Shown: positions 52,304 to 61,478, numbered from the stretch's first letter. The stretch is 64,000 bases of DNA from Syntrophotalea acetylenica (GCF_001888165.1 NZ_CP015455.1:1110001-1174000); one strand, 5' to 3'. The notes: generated by a model from the letters alone, not told the origin. Numbers and translations: made by a program.

Positions 52304-53068
52304 ATGCCGTATGAAATCGAACTCGAGATGTTCAAGGGGCCGCTTGATCTTTTGCTGCATCTGATCAAGAAGCACGAAATGGATATTTACGATATCCCCA
52401 TTGCCGAAATAACCTCCCAGTATCTGCAGGCGCTTGACGCCATGCGGGCTCTCAATCTTGATGTGGCGGGCGAGTTTCTGGTCATGGCGTCGACGCTGGT
52501 GCATATCAAGTCCCGCATGTTGCTGCCTCTGGCGCCTGATCCGGAGCCCGACGAAGAGGACATCGATCCCCGTGCCGAACTTGTCAGCAGGCTTCTGGAA
52601 TATCAGCGCTACAAGGATGCCGCTGCCGTTCTCGATGCCAGTCCGATGCTGGGCAGGGATGTGTTCGGCCGCGCCTGCGTCGTGCCGTCCGAACTGCAGG
52701 CCGGCGATGCGGAACTGCAACCCGTCGGCGTCTTTGAACTGGCGGAGGCTTTACAACGGCTGCTGCAGGATGTTTCGCCGGAACCGGTTCATCAAGTGGT
52801 GCGGGAACGATTGTCGGTCGCCGAGCGGGTTGCCATGGTGCTTGAGGCTTTGAAGGATTGTCAAAGTCTGGCGTTTGAAACCCTGTTGCCCGGTCCACTC
52901 ACCCGGGAAGAACTGGTGGTAACCTTTCTGGCCGTGCTCGAATTGGTGAAACTGCGCCTGGTGCGCATTATGCAGAACTGCCGTTGCGGCGCCATCTGGC
53001 TGTTTCCCGGTGTGGTTGACGGTCAAAGGGAGTTGCCGTTGCAGGACGAATCCTTTGGATACTGCTGA
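52304..53068 (+). CDS. scpA: Segregation and condensation protein A
   Basis: ScpA is the kleisin of the bacterial SMC condensin. The 254-residue protein begins MPYEIELEMFKGPLDLLLHLI, continues MDIYDIPIAEITSQYL, and has LVMASTLVHIKSRMLLP, the N-terminal kleisin signature, with a winged-helix C-terminus. It overlaps scpB and sits 3 bases after the M50 protease. Confidence 0.94.
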   Translation: MPYEIELEMFKGPLDLLLHLIKKHEMDIYDIPIAEITSQYLQALDAMRALNLDVAGEFLVMASTLVHIKSRMLLPLAPDPEPDEEDIDPRAELVSRLLEYQRYKDAAAVLDASPMLGRDVFGRACVVPSELQAGDAELQPVGVFELAEALQRLLQDVSPEPVHQVVRERLSVAERVAMVLEALKDCQSLAFETLLPGPLTREELVVTFLAVLELVKLRLVRIMQNCRCGAIWLFPGVVDGQRELPLQDESFGYC

Positions 53069-53639
53069 CCTCAGAGCTGTTCTGGAAGCCTTGCTTTTCA
53101 CGGCGCCGGGCCCGGTTCGCATCGAGCAGCTCGCGCTGGCGATCGAGGTCGAGCCCCGCATGGTAGCCAAAGCGCTGGATGAACTGCGGGAAGAATACCG
53201 CCGCGCCCGAAGAGGGTTTGTGCTGGCGGAGCTGGCCGATGGGTATCAACTGCGCAGCCGTCCCGAGCATGCCGAATATATCCGCCGCCTGCAGGTCAGC
53301 CGCCCGGCGCGTATTTCCCGCGCCGCGCTGGAGACGCTTGCCATCATTGCCTACCGGCAACCCGCGACCCGGGCCGATATCGAGTACCTGCGCGGTGTCG
53401 ACTCCGGAGGCGTGATCAAGAGCCTGCTGGACAAACGCCTGGTACGAATCGCGGGCAAAAAGGATATGCCCGGGCGTCCCCTGCTGTATGGCACCAGCCG
53501 GGAATTTCTGGAGTTTTTCGGTTTGCGCTCGCTGGAGGATCTGCCCAGCCTGAAGGAGTTCACCGAGCTGACCGCTGAAAGCGAAACCCTGCTGCTCGAC
53601 TTCGAGGCCGAGTCATCGGAACCCCAGACAGAACCGTGA
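53055..53639 (+). CDS. scpB: Segregation and condensation protein B
   Basis: ScpB dimerises and binds ScpA in the SMC complex. The 194-residue protein has two winged-helix domains: LRAVLEALLFTAPGPV at the start and ARISRAALETLAIIAYRQPATRADIE with GVDSGGVIKSLLDKRL in the second. The start is taken as TTG 53055, with AGGA 8 bases upstream and overlapping the scpA 3' end by 14 bases; a longer reading from GTG 53010 is less likely. The acidic C-terminus is normal. Confidence 0.93.
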   Translation: MDTADLRAVLEALLFTAPGPVRIEQLALAIEVEPRMVAKALDELREEYRRARRGFVLAELADGYQLRSRPEHAEYIRRLQVSRPARISRAALETLAIIAYRQPATRADIEYLRGVDSGGVIKSLLDKRLVRIAGKKDMPGRPLLYGTSREFLEFFGLRSLEDLPSLKEFTELTAESETLLLDFEAESSEPQTEP

Positions 53640-53680
53640 CGTAAAACGTCGGGTTGGCGGAGAACGGATAAAAAACATTC

Positions 53681-54394
53681 ATGATGAAACAGCGATTGCA
53701 AAAACTGATTGCCGTTGCCGGTCTGGCCTCGCGCCGCAAGGCCGAAGAATGGATTGCCGCGGGGCGCGTAACCGTCAACGGCACGGTTGCCAAAATCGGT
53801 GAGCAGGCCGATCCGGACAGGGACCGCATCCTGGTTGACGGGCGCCCGCTGCCACGGCCCGAGGCGCCGGTCTGCCTGTTGTTGTATAAGCCGATCGGGT
53901 ACGTTACGAGCCGGCGTGATCCCAAGGGGCGCCCGGTGGTCACCGACCTGCTGGGAAAAATCAACGCTCGCCTGTACCCTGTAGGCCGCCTGGACCTCAA
54001 TACCGAAGGTTTGTTGCTGCTGACCAATGACGGAGACCTGGCCTGGCGGCTCAGCCATCCGCGCCACGAGGTGGGTAAAACCTATCTGGTGCGAATGCAG
54101 GGGAGTCTGTCCGACGAATCGCGCCGAAAACTGGAGGCGGGGGTCTTGCTTGAAGATGGCCCGACCGCTCCCGCGCAGGTGTCGAATGTTCGCAAGGCGG
54201 GCAGTCACACCTGGCTGGAGTTGACGATTCACGAGGGGCGCAACCGTCAGGTCCGGCGCATGTGCGAGGCTGTCGGCTGCCCGGTGAGCCGGCTGAAGCG
54301 CATCCGCTATGCGTTTCTCGACCTTGGGACGTTGCGTCCCGGACAGTGCCGGCAATTGAGCCCTGCCGAGGTGGCGCGTCTGAAGGCCTTGTAA
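53681..54394 (+). CDS. rluB: 23S rRNA pseudouridine synthase, RluB family
   Basis: The enzyme isomerises a uridine in the 23S rRNA (position 2605 in E. coli). The 237-residue protein has an N-terminal S4 RNA-binding domain (about 1-60, RLQKLIAVAGLASRRKAEEWI), then LYKPIGYVTSRRDP, the catalytic GRLDLNTEGLLLLTNDG with the active-site Asp (around residue 103), and EGRNRQVRRMCEAVG. The position next to scpB is common. RluB and RluE/F are hard to separate by sequence, so the symbol is likely but not certain. Confidence 0.88.
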   Translation: MMKQRLQKLIAVAGLASRRKAEEWIAAGRVTVNGTVAKIGEQADPDRDRILVDGRPLPRPEAPVCLLLYKPIGYVTSRRDPKGRPVVTDLLGKINARLYPVGRLDLNTEGLLLLTNDGDLAWRLSHPRHEVGKTYLVRMQGSLSDESRRKLEAGVLLEDGPTAPAQVSNVRKAGSHTWLELTIHEGRNRQVRRMCEAVGCPVSRLKRIRYAFLDLGTLRPGQCRQLSPAEVARLKAL

Positions 54395-54430
54395 AAGGGC
54401 TCATGCCGCAACCGGTGCATGACCTCGACG

Positions 54431-54480
54431 CTTGTTTTGCCGGCCACTTTGCCGGCCACTGTTTAATCTTGAAAAACAAG
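54431..54480 (+). repeat. 12-bp tandem repeat inside a larger hairpin after rluB
   Basis: TTGCCGGCCACT is repeated head to tail (54437-54448 and 54449-54460). The unit contains the self-complementary GCCGGC, so the two copies can pair. They are enclosed by CTTGTTTT (54431-54438) and AAAACAAG (54473-54480), followed by CATTTTT. It could work as an unusual terminator for rluB. Confidence 0.5.
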
Positions 54481-54514
54481 CATTTTTCCATAGTTTTCCG
54501 ATTTCCTGTGGTGC

Positions 54515-54559
54515 TTGACAGGTCGGATGAAACTGGTTTAAATTGACCCTCTGTCAATT
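54515..54559 (+). promoter_or_regulatory. Promoter with start-site palindrome for the large TPR gene
   Basis: A perfect TTGACA (54515-54520), 17-base spacer and TTAAAT (54538-54543) predict a start near 54550. Centred there is a 7-bp inverted repeat, AATTGAC-CCTCT-GTCAATT (54541-54559), which would suit a regulator site at the transcription start. Confidence 0.55.
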
Positions 54560-54579
54560 AACCTTCATACAACGGGTGG

Positions 54580-57012
54580 ATGGCTTTGTCCAAAAAGGAT
54601 AAGCTGCTTCAGGCAGCGCAAAAAAACATTCAAAAAGGGCAGTGGCTCAAGGCTGCCAGGGATTTCCAGAAGGTGTTGGAAACCGATCCCAAGGATGTCC
54701 GCACCCGCCAGCGGCTCGCTGAATTGCTCGGTCGCGCAGGCTGCCGGGATGAATCCCTGGAGGCCTACGAAACCGTCGCCAAATCCTATGCGGATAATGG
54801 CTTTTATCTCAAGGCCATTGCCGTTTACAAGCAGATGCAGAAGATCGATCCCTCCCTGGCGAAGGTCTATCGTCGGCTTGGCGAGTTGAATGAAAAACAG
54901 GGCCTGATCGGAAATGCCCTGGGGGAGTATCGGCAGCTGGCCGAACTGTTCGAATCCTCCGACAAGGGCGAAGAGCTGATCGAAGTTCTGGAAAAGATGA
55001 AGGAGCTCGATCCGGAAAACAGTGCCTTGCGGTTGCGGATCTGTCAGGCTTGCTTCCAGTACGGTTCTCAGGACAAGGCCCGGGGCGAACTGCAGGAAGC
55101 ACTGGCTTTGCTTGATAAGCTCGGGAATGCCGCGGCAGCTCTCCGGTTCAAGGATCTGGTGCGGTCCTGTCTGCCCGATGATATGCCGCTGGCCATCGAG
55201 ATGGGTCAGGTGCTTCTGACCTGTGGCCAGCCGGAAGAAACGCTGGCGTTGCTGGACCGAAACACCGAGGGGCACCCGCAGCACAAAGCGGTATTGGCGT
55301 TGCGGGCCCGGGCTTATCGCGCGCTGGAGGATTATGCCGCTGAACGCCAGATTTACGAGGGGTTGCTGACAGAGGAGGAGGCGAATCTCGATTACCGCGA
55401 AGGATTTGTCAGGGCCTGTCTGGCCACAGGCGACGACCGTCAGGCTCTCGATCGACTGGAGGAGTGGAAAGCGGGGTTTCTTGAAGGGGAACGCCTGGCC
55501 ACCCTGAAGGCGTTCTACGAGCAATTGCAGGGCACCTGCGGCGAAGACGACCGGGTGCGACAGACCCTGCACGATATCTATGAAAATACCGGAGAGGGGT
55601 CCAAGCTGTTCGATCTGCTTTCCGGTGATCAGCTTCAGTCCGAGCCGTCAGACGCTGACGGCGCTGAGTCGGATGCCCCTGGCGAGTGGTTTGGCAGCGA
55701 TCTGCTCGATTCCGGGGAAAGCCACGATTTTTTGGCCGACGGGGCAGTCGTGCCGGAGTCGGCGCAGCAGAATTCTTCCACGGACCAGGCTCCCGGGCAG
55801 GACACCTGGCCCACCGGGGACATGACCTCGTTGCCGGCGGATGCCGATGATAGCCTCGATCTTGACCTTGACGGGATGGCCGACAATGTTTCCGGAGCGG
55901 CTTCGCCCGATGGGGAGGAGGAAACCGGGATCGAACTCGCATTTGATCTCGAACTTGAACTGGACCTGCCGGCGGATGACGCTTCCGAAGAGGATTTGCC
56001 GGAGGCCAGTCTGGTAGAGGAGCTGCTTCCGGCATCCGGGCAAGAGCAAGACCTCCAGGATGGCCCGGAGCGCGACGGTTCGGAGTTTGATGTGGTGGGG
56101 GCCGAGGATAGTGGCCCCATCGAAGCTGCTGATGCCGATGCCAACCTGTTTGATGACAGCCAGGTCGAAACAGCCTCTTCCGGCGATGACGGGGAACTGG
56201 CCGATTTTCAGCGCGAACTGGGTGCCGTATTTGAAATGGATTCCTTCGATCTGGAGGATGATGACGAGCCGGACCTGACCAGCGATCTGGAGGAGGCCGA
56301 GTTTTATCTGCAGCAGGATTTTCTGGAGGATGCCCGGCAAAAATGCCAGGCCTTGCTTGAAACGCACCCGCACTGCAAGGAAGCGGACGAAATGTTGCGG
56401 CAAGTCGAGCAGCGGTTGGCCGAAAAGCCGTCCATGCCCGTTGCTGGCTCCGGCAGCTCGCAGGCAGGCGGCACATCCTCGGCTTCGCGAACGGTTCAGG
56501 AAAACAGGGAACACAGCAGACTGCAAGGGAACATCTCTGCTTTCAGAAAAGGGATCGAGGATGCTGTGGCGCAGGACGATTGCGAAACCCATTTCGATCT
56601 TGGCATCGCTTACAAGGAAATGGGGCTGTTCGACGAGGCCATGGAAGAATTCAAAAAGGCCATGGGGCATCCGCGCCGTTTCATCGATGCGCTGACACTC
56701 ACAGGGGTCTGTCTGATCAGCAAGGAAGAGTTCGAGGCGGCTGCCGAACTATTCAAACAAGGCTTGCACCAGGAAGGGCTTGCCGAAAGCGATCGATTAA
56801 ATCTCTATTTTGAACTCGGACAGCTTTATCTTGCCTGGGGCCGTCCGCTGGATGCTCTGGACAGTTTCCAGCAAGTGGCCGACACCGATATATCTTATCG
56901 CGAAGTCGGGGACCACATCTGCAGGCTGCGTGATGAGCTTGGGCTGGATGATGGCGGCGGGTCTGGCGGAGCTTCCGGCGGGTCCGGCAGCAGCAGGGTT
57001 TCCTATTTGTAG
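54580..57012 (+). CDS. Large TPR protein with acidic disordered centre
   Basis: The 810-residue protein has TPR arrays at residues about 8-345 (for example AARDFQKVLETDPKDVRTRQ and AVYKQMQKIDPSLAKVYRRL), a long Asp/Glu/Ser-rich low-complexity region (about 350-560), a short helical repeat (AEFYLQQDFLEDARQKCQALL), a Gly/Ser linker, and a second TPR block (about 660-790). The end is GGGSGGASGGSGSS. It has no signal peptide, so it is a cytoplasmic scaffold. The next gene is an ExeA-like ATPase. Similar proteins occur in deltaproteobacteria with type IV pili or gliding, but I cannot assign a function. Confidence 0.8.
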   Translation: MALSKKDKLLQAAQKNIQKGQWLKAARDFQKVLETDPKDVRTRQRLAELLGRAGCRDESLEAYETVAKSYADNGFYLKAIAVYKQMQKIDPSLAKVYRRLGELNEKQGLIGNALGEYRQLAELFESSDKGEELIEVLEKMKELDPENSALRLRICQACFQYGSQDKARGELQEALALLDKLGNAAAALRFKDLVRSCLPDDMPLAIEMGQVLLTCGQPEETLALLDRNTEGHPQHKAVLALRARAYRALEDYAAERQIYEGLLTEEEANLDYREGFVRACLATGDDRQALDRLEEWKAGFLEGERLATLKAFYEQLQGTCGEDDRVRQTLHDIYENTGEGSKLFDLLSGDQLQSEPSDADGAESDAPGEWFGSDLLDSGESHDFLADGAVVPESAQQNSSTDQAPGQDTWPTGDMTSLPADADDSLDLDLDGMADNVSGAASPDGEEETGIELAFDLELELDLPADDASEEDLPEASLVEELLPASGQEQDLQDGPERDGSEFDVVGAEDSGPIEAADADANLFDDSQVETASSGDDGELADFQRELGAVFEMDSFDLEDDDEPDLTSDLEEAEFYLQQDFLEDARQKCQALLETHPHCKEADEMLRQVEQRLAEKPSMPVAGSGSSQAGGTSSASRTVQENREHSRLQGNISAFRKGIEDAVAQDDCETHFDLGIAYKEMGLFDEAMEEFKKAMGHPRRFIDALTLTGVCLISKEEFEAAAELFKQGLHQEGLAESDRLNLYFELGQLYLAWGRPLDALDSFQQVADTDISYREVGDHICRLRDELGLDDGGGSGGASGGSGSSRVSYL

Positions 57013-57130
57013 TTGTTCTCCGGGTCCGGCCGCGTTTGCGGGTTGCTTGCATTTTTGCCGGCAGCCGGGTGTTTTTGTCCGGAAATCCGGATAAACAGTG
57101 TCGACAGGCGGGACGATTGAGGGTGGGTGG

Positions 57131-58051
57131 ATGAGTTATCTTGAGCATTTCGGGCTGGATCGGGAACCTTTTTCCAACGCGCCGGATGCACGGTTTTACT
57201 ACAACAGCGAGCAGCATCGTCAGGCGATGTTGCGCTTGATGCATGTTGTGGATTCAAACAAGGGCCTGGCGGTGGTTATCGGGGGTGTGGGTACGGGGAA
57301 AACGACCCTGGCGCGACGCATGCTCGATTTTCTTGATGAAGAAAACTACGTGGCGTCACTGCTGGTCATGGTACATTCCGGAGTGACTCCCGAATGGATT
57401 CTGACCCGCATCGCCTTGCAGTTGGGGGTTGACGCACCGGCCCCGGATCGCATGGCCCTGCTCAAACAGCTGTATGACCGACTTATTGAAATCGAGGCTT
57501 CCGGACGTAAGGCGGTAGTGCTGATCGACGAGGCACAAATGCTGCAGACACGGGAGCTTATGGAAGAATTTCGCGGCTTGCTCAATCTGGAGATTCCTGC
57601 AAAGAAACTGCTCAACATCCTGTTTTTCGGTCTTCCGGAGGTGGAGGACTGTCTGCGCCTGGATGAACCCCTTGCCCAGCGGGTTTCCGTCAAATACCGA
57701 TTGCAGTCCTACACCCATGCCACCGCCGAGGCGTATATCAGCCATCGTCTGCAGGTTGCCGGAGCCATCGATGACATCATGGCACCCGAGACCATCCCTC
57801 TTATTCACAGCTATGCGGGGGGAGTGCCGCGGCTGATCAACACCATCTGTGACAATTGTCTGTTTGAGGCTTTTTTGCAGAAACACGACCGGGTTACGCT
57901 GCCGATCGTCGAAACCGTTGCCGGCGATCTCGGCTTGTCGCGGCAGAGGTCCGAATCCTTTTCGACCACCCTCCAGGCGGAACCTTCCGAGGATATCGAC
58001 GACATCGGGGATATTGACGAGATGCTCGATTCCCTTGAACGGAAATTCTGA
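57131..58051 (+). CDS. ExeA/GspA-like AAA ATPase
   Basis: The 306-residue protein starts MSYLEHFGLDREPFSNAPDA, the ExeA family N-terminus, with Walker A GGVGTGKTTLARR (around residues 52-64), Walker B VVLIDEAQMLQ (around 131-141), and an arginine-finger region (EDCLRLDEPLAQRVSVKY), then an acidic tail (EDIDDIGDIDEML). ExeA-type ATPases assist secretin assembly in type II secretion; similar proteins work with pili or as stand-alone scaffolding ATPases. No peptidoglycan-binding domain or transmembrane helix is present. The ATG at 57131 has GGGTGG upstream. Confidence 0.85.
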   Translation: MSYLEHFGLDREPFSNAPDARFYYNSEQHRQAMLRLMHVVDSNKGLAVVIGGVGTGKTTLARRMLDFLDEENYVASLLVMVHSGVTPEWILTRIALQLGVDAPAPDRMALLKQLYDRLIEIEASGRKAVVLIDEAQMLQTRELMEEFRGLLNLEIPAKKLLNILFFGLPEVEDCLRLDEPLAQRVSVKYRLQSYTHATAEAYISHRLQVAGAIDDIMAPETIPLIHSYAGGVPRLINTICDNCLFEAFLQKHDRVTLPIVETVAGDLGLSRQRSESFSTTLQAEPSEDIDDIGDIDEMLDSLERKF

Positions 58052-58140
58052 ATCCTGCCTTTTTATCCGTTTCAATCCGGAGGCTGGCCCTCCGTGGAAG
58101 AATCGGTGATCCGTACTGCTTCCCGAAATAGCGAGGACAG

Positions 58141-60048
58141 GTGTCCCAGAAGATTCACATACTGCCAGAATCCCTGTGCAACCAGATTGCCGCCGGAGAG
58201 GTCGTTGAAAGGCCGGCTTCGGTGGTCAAGGAATTGGTGGAAAATTCACTTGATGCCGGCGCCGACCGCATCCAGGTGGAAGTGGAAAATGGCGGGAAGC
58301 GTCTGATCCGGGTAACGGATAATGGCAGTGGCATGTCGCGCGAAGACGCTTTTTTGTGTCTGGAAAGACATGCGACCAGCAAGCTGCGCATGGAACAGGA
58401 CCTGTTCCGCTTGACGACGCTCGGTTTCCGTGGCGAAGCGCTGCCTTCCATCGCGGCGGTATCAAGGCTGGTTCTGCGCACCCGGCTTGCCGAGGCCATG
58501 GAGGGCTGGGAGATTCTGGCAGAGGCCGGGATGATTAAACACTCGGCCGCCGCAGGCGGGGCTCCGGGAACCAGTATCGAGATTCGCAACCTGTTTTTCA
58601 ATACGCCGGCACGGCGCAAATTTCTCCGACGCGATGAAACGGAACTGGGACACATCGGCGAAACACTGACCCGGTTGGCCCTTTCCTGCCCGGAGGTGTG
58701 TCTGCGTTTCGTGCATAACGGGCGCGTGCTTTGGGACGTCAATCGGCAGAAAACCCTTGTTGAAAGGGTCGCCGAACTACTGGGTAGAGAAGCTGTGCGC
58801 AGCATGATCCATATGGATCAACAGACTCCCGAAGGCCTGCGGTTACACGGGCTTATCTCGCAGCCCGGCCTGAACCGGGCGGGGCTCGGCGGCGTCTACA
58901 CTTTCATCAACGGCCGATATATACGCGACCGGGTGGTTCAGCATGCCCTCGGTGACGCATACCGCAACCTGTTGCCCCGGGGCCGGCATCCGGTGGTCGT
59001 GCTGTTTCTTGATATCGAGCCATCGCAGGTTGATGTCAATGTGCATCCGACCAAGCATGAAGTCCGCTTTCGGGAACAGAGCGCGGTGCATGACTTTATC
59101 GTGCAGGCACTGCGAAGCCGTCTGCGCGGACCGGCGCCACCCGCAGCAGTGTTGCCTGTCGAGGGCGTCCTGTCCCGCGGGTCTGCTGGTCAAGGGGACG
59201 AGCCTCAGCCAGCCCCGGTTCTGACTGGGTTTGCCGATGCCAGCCGGCCTCCCGCACCCGTTGCGACAGGCAGGACCGCCGGGACAAACAGGGAGCGCGC
59301 GGACCTTCCCGCCCAGGACAAGCCCCGCGTGCAGGAGATCCCTCCCCGCTACACCGTGGCAGCAGAGCAACGTGTGTCTCCGGCAAAGGATCCTCCCCGT
59401 AACGCCGCCGGTTTGTTTGACGGGCCGGAAGGGCAGATGCGCGTAGATGGCCCTGGATCCGAAGGTTTTTTTTCCAGCCTCAGGATCCTCGGGCAGTACC
59501 ACAACAGTTATCTGGTATGCCAGACCGGCATGGATCTGGTGCTTGTCGATCAGCATGCCGCCCATGAGCGCATCGGCTTCGAGCAACTGAAGCAGCAGTA
59601 CCTTTGCGGCAGGGTCGAACGGCAAATGCTGCTGTTTCCCAAGGTGCTCGAATTCGATTTTCGTCTCTCCCAGGCCGTCAAGGAGCATCAGGACACTTTT
59701 GCCCGTCTCGGTTTCTGTCTCGACCATTTCGGTGGCAACGCCTACGCGCTCAAGGAAATTCCGCAACTGTTGAGAGAGTCCGACATCGAGCAGCTGGTGC
59801 GCGATCTGGCCGAGGATCTGGCTGTTATGGGCCGAAGCCGGCTGGTGGAAATCGAAATGGAGACGGTTTTGATCAGAATGGCCTGTCACGGCATGGTCCG
59901 GGCGAATCAGAAACTGGCTCAGGAAGAAATGCGGGCATTGTTGGAACTTCTGGATCAAACCCCGTTCAACAGTCACTGTCCTCATGGCCGCCCAACCTGT
60001 ATAAGCTGGTCCCTGAGTGATGTGGAGCGGCTTTTCAAGAGGGCCTGA
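58141..60048 (+). CDS. mutL: DNA mismatch repair protein MutL
   Basis: MutL couples MutS mismatch recognition to repair. The 635-residue protein has the GHKL ATPase motifs: NQIAAGEVVERPASVVKELV, ENSLDAGADRI, DNGSGM and TLGFRGEAL in the first 110 residues; a proline-rich linker (about 325-450); and a C-terminal endonuclease site DQHAAHERIGFE (DQHAxxExxxxE, around 470-481), ACHG and CPHGRP. It is thus the endonuclease type found in bacteria lacking MutH. The GTG start has GAGG upstream; the TGA overlaps the miaA ATG. Confidence 0.95.
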   Translation: MSQKIHILPESLCNQIAAGEVVERPASVVKELVENSLDAGADRIQVEVENGGKRLIRVTDNGSGMSREDAFLCLERHATSKLRMEQDLFRLTTLGFRGEALPSIAAVSRLVLRTRLAEAMEGWEILAEAGMIKHSAAAGGAPGTSIEIRNLFFNTPARRKFLRRDETELGHIGETLTRLALSCPEVCLRFVHNGRVLWDVNRQKTLVERVAELLGREAVRSMIHMDQQTPEGLRLHGLISQPGLNRAGLGGVYTFINGRYIRDRVVQHALGDAYRNLLPRGRHPVVVLFLDIEPSQVDVNVHPTKHEVRFREQSAVHDFIVQALRSRLRGPAPPAAVLPVEGVLSRGSAGQGDEPQPAPVLTGFADASRPPAPVATGRTAGTNRERADLPAQDKPRVQEIPPRYTVAAEQRVSPAKDPPRNAAGLFDGPEGQMRVDGPGSEGFFSSLRILGQYHNSYLVCQTGMDLVLVDQHAAHERIGFEQLKQQYLCGRVERQMLLFPKVLEFDFRLSQAVKEHQDTFARLGFCLDHFGGNAYALKEIPQLLRESDIEQLVRDLAEDLAVMGRSRLVEIEMETVLIRMACHGMVRANQKLAQEEMRALLELLDQTPFNSHCPHGRPTCISWSLSDVERLFKRA

Positions 60049-60992
60049 TGAAGACGGATACACAGGATACCCGTCCGCCGGTTGTCGTTGTGTGCGGACC
60101 GACGGCGGCGGGTAAAACGGCTCTGGGCGTGCGACTGGCCGATCATCTGCCGGTGGAAATCATATCCGCCGATTCGCGGCAGGTTTACCGCCGGATGGAT
60201 GTTGGAACGGCCAAGCCATCCGCTGCCGAACGTTCCGCCGTTTGCCATCATCTGATAGATGTCGTGGATCCGGATGAGAGTTTTACCGCTGCCGATTTCG
60301 TTTGTCAGGGACGCCGGGCGCTGAACGATATTCTGCAAAGAGGCCGGCTGCCGTTGGTCGTTGGCGGCACCGGATTGTACATACAGGCTTTGCTGCACGG
60401 CCTGGTCGATGTCCCCGGCGGAAATTCCGCCCTGCGGGAGTCCTATCTGCAGTTGGAGGAGCAGGGTGGCAAGGGGACATTGCATGCGCGGCTGCAGAAC
60501 ATCGATCCGGTTCTGGCCCAGCGTCTCGACCCCCATGATCTGGTGCGCATTGTGCGGGGTCTGGAGGTTCACGCACTGTGCGGCCGCCGGCTTTCAGAGG
60601 TACAGGCCGAGCAGGACGGTCAGGTATCGCCATTTCGCGTGTTGACACTGGCCGTGACGCTGCCTCGCGAGGATCTGTACGCGCGCATCGACCAGCGGGT
60701 TATACAGATGCTGGATGCTGGCCTGGAACAGGAAGTCGCGCTGCTGCTCGCATCGGGGCTGCCGGAGGATTCCAGGGCCATGCAGACTATCGGGTATCGG
60801 GAAATGGTTCAGTATCTCAAAGGGGTTTTGCCTCTGGATGAAGCGCTTCGGCTTATGCAACGCGATACGCGACGATACGCCAAGCGCCAGCTGACGTGGT
60901 TTCGAAAGGTTAAATCGATAATTTGTCTTGATTCCTCTGCAGAGTTTGCTAAGGTATTGAAGTTAATTGACAGTTTTTTTTATGCTGCATAA
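60048..60992 (+). CDS. miaA: tRNA dimethylallyltransferase
   Basis: MiaA adds the dimethylallyl group to A37 of tRNAs reading UNN codons. The 314-residue protein has the P-loop VVCGPTAAGKTALGV (around residues 13-27), ISADSRQVYRRMDVGTAK and VGGTGLYIQALLHG, all family motifs, and RDTRRYAKRQLTWFR near the end. It overlaps mutL and is followed 11 bases later by hfq, the widespread mutL-miaA-hfq order. Confidence 0.96.
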   Translation: MKTDTQDTRPPVVVVCGPTAAGKTALGVRLADHLPVEIISADSRQVYRRMDVGTAKPSAAERSAVCHHLIDVVDPDESFTAADFVCQGRRALNDILQRGRLPLVVGGTGLYIQALLHGLVDVPGGNSALRESYLQLEEQGGKGTLHARLQNIDPVLAQRLDPHDLVRIVRGLEVHALCGRRLSEVQAEQDGQVSPFRVLTLAVTLPREDLYARIDQRVIQMLDAGLEQEVALLLASGLPEDSRAMQTIGYREMVQYLKGVLPLDEALRLMQRDTRRYAKRQLTWFRKVKSIICLDSSAEFAKVLKLIDSFFYAA

Positions 60993-61003
60993 AAGGAGTG
61001 GCT

Positions 61004-61237
61004 ATGTCCAAGACGCCGTTTAACATTCAAGATCAGTATCTGAACCAGGCCCGCAAGGAGCGTGTGCGGGTAAACATTATCATGATGTCCGGTGACAAAC
61101 TGGACGGCTTTATCAAGTCCTTTGACAGTTTTTGTGTGCTGATCGAAAGCAAGGGGGATCTGCTGCTGTACAAGCATGCGATTTCCTCGATTACTTCGGC
61201 GGATGGATCGTTCCGATTGCACGGTGGTCGCGATTAA
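61004..61237 (+). CDS. hfq: RNA-binding protein Hfq
   Basis: Hfq is the hexameric RNA chaperone pairing small RNAs with mRNAs. The 77-residue protein has FNIQDQYLNQARKERVRVNIIM (Sm1 motif) and KGDLLLYKHAISSI (Sm2 motif with YKHA). The ATG at 61004 has AAAAGGAG at ideal spacing; an in-frame GTG two codons upstream is inside that ribosome-binding site. Unlike the E. coli protein it has almost no C-terminal tail. Confidence 0.97.
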   Translation: MSKTPFNIQDQYLNQARKERVRVNIIMMSGDKLDGFIKSFDSFCVLIESKGDLLLYKHAISSITSADGSFRLHGGRD

Positions 61238-61246
61238 TCGTAATTG

Positions 61247-61314
61247 AAAAGGCGCCGATCCGCTCCAGGGGCTCCTGCTGAATATCGTGATTTTTTTCAG
61301 TCGGGGCCTTTTTT
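61247..61314 (+). terminator. Possible terminator after hfq
   Basis: AAAAGGC (61247-61253) pairs with GCCTTTT (61306-61312) next to near-complementary GCCGA/TCGGG, and six T's follow. The enclosed loop is long (about 45 bases) and could form inner structure. Confidence 0.5.
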
Positions 61315-61425
61315 GTCCCGTCTGCCCAGGGTATGATTACGCCCTGTCTGCCGCGATCAGGTGCTGATGGCTGGACGGTGGCGGCTGTCTTTGACGGCAT
61401 GGGCCTTCCGGGCACAACGGCACCG

Positions 61426-61450
61426 CCGATATCGGGCCAAACGATATCGG
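61426..61450 (+). other. Perfect 9-bp inverted repeat before the small TPR gene
   Basis: CCGATATCG-GGCCAAA-CGATATCGG is followed after seven bases by a run of seven T's (61458-61464) and lies 28 bases upstream of the TPR start codon. It could be an attenuator-like terminator or a regulator-binding site. Confidence 0.5.
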
Positions 61451-61478
61451 TTCAGGGTTTTTTTGTGGACCATTCTTC

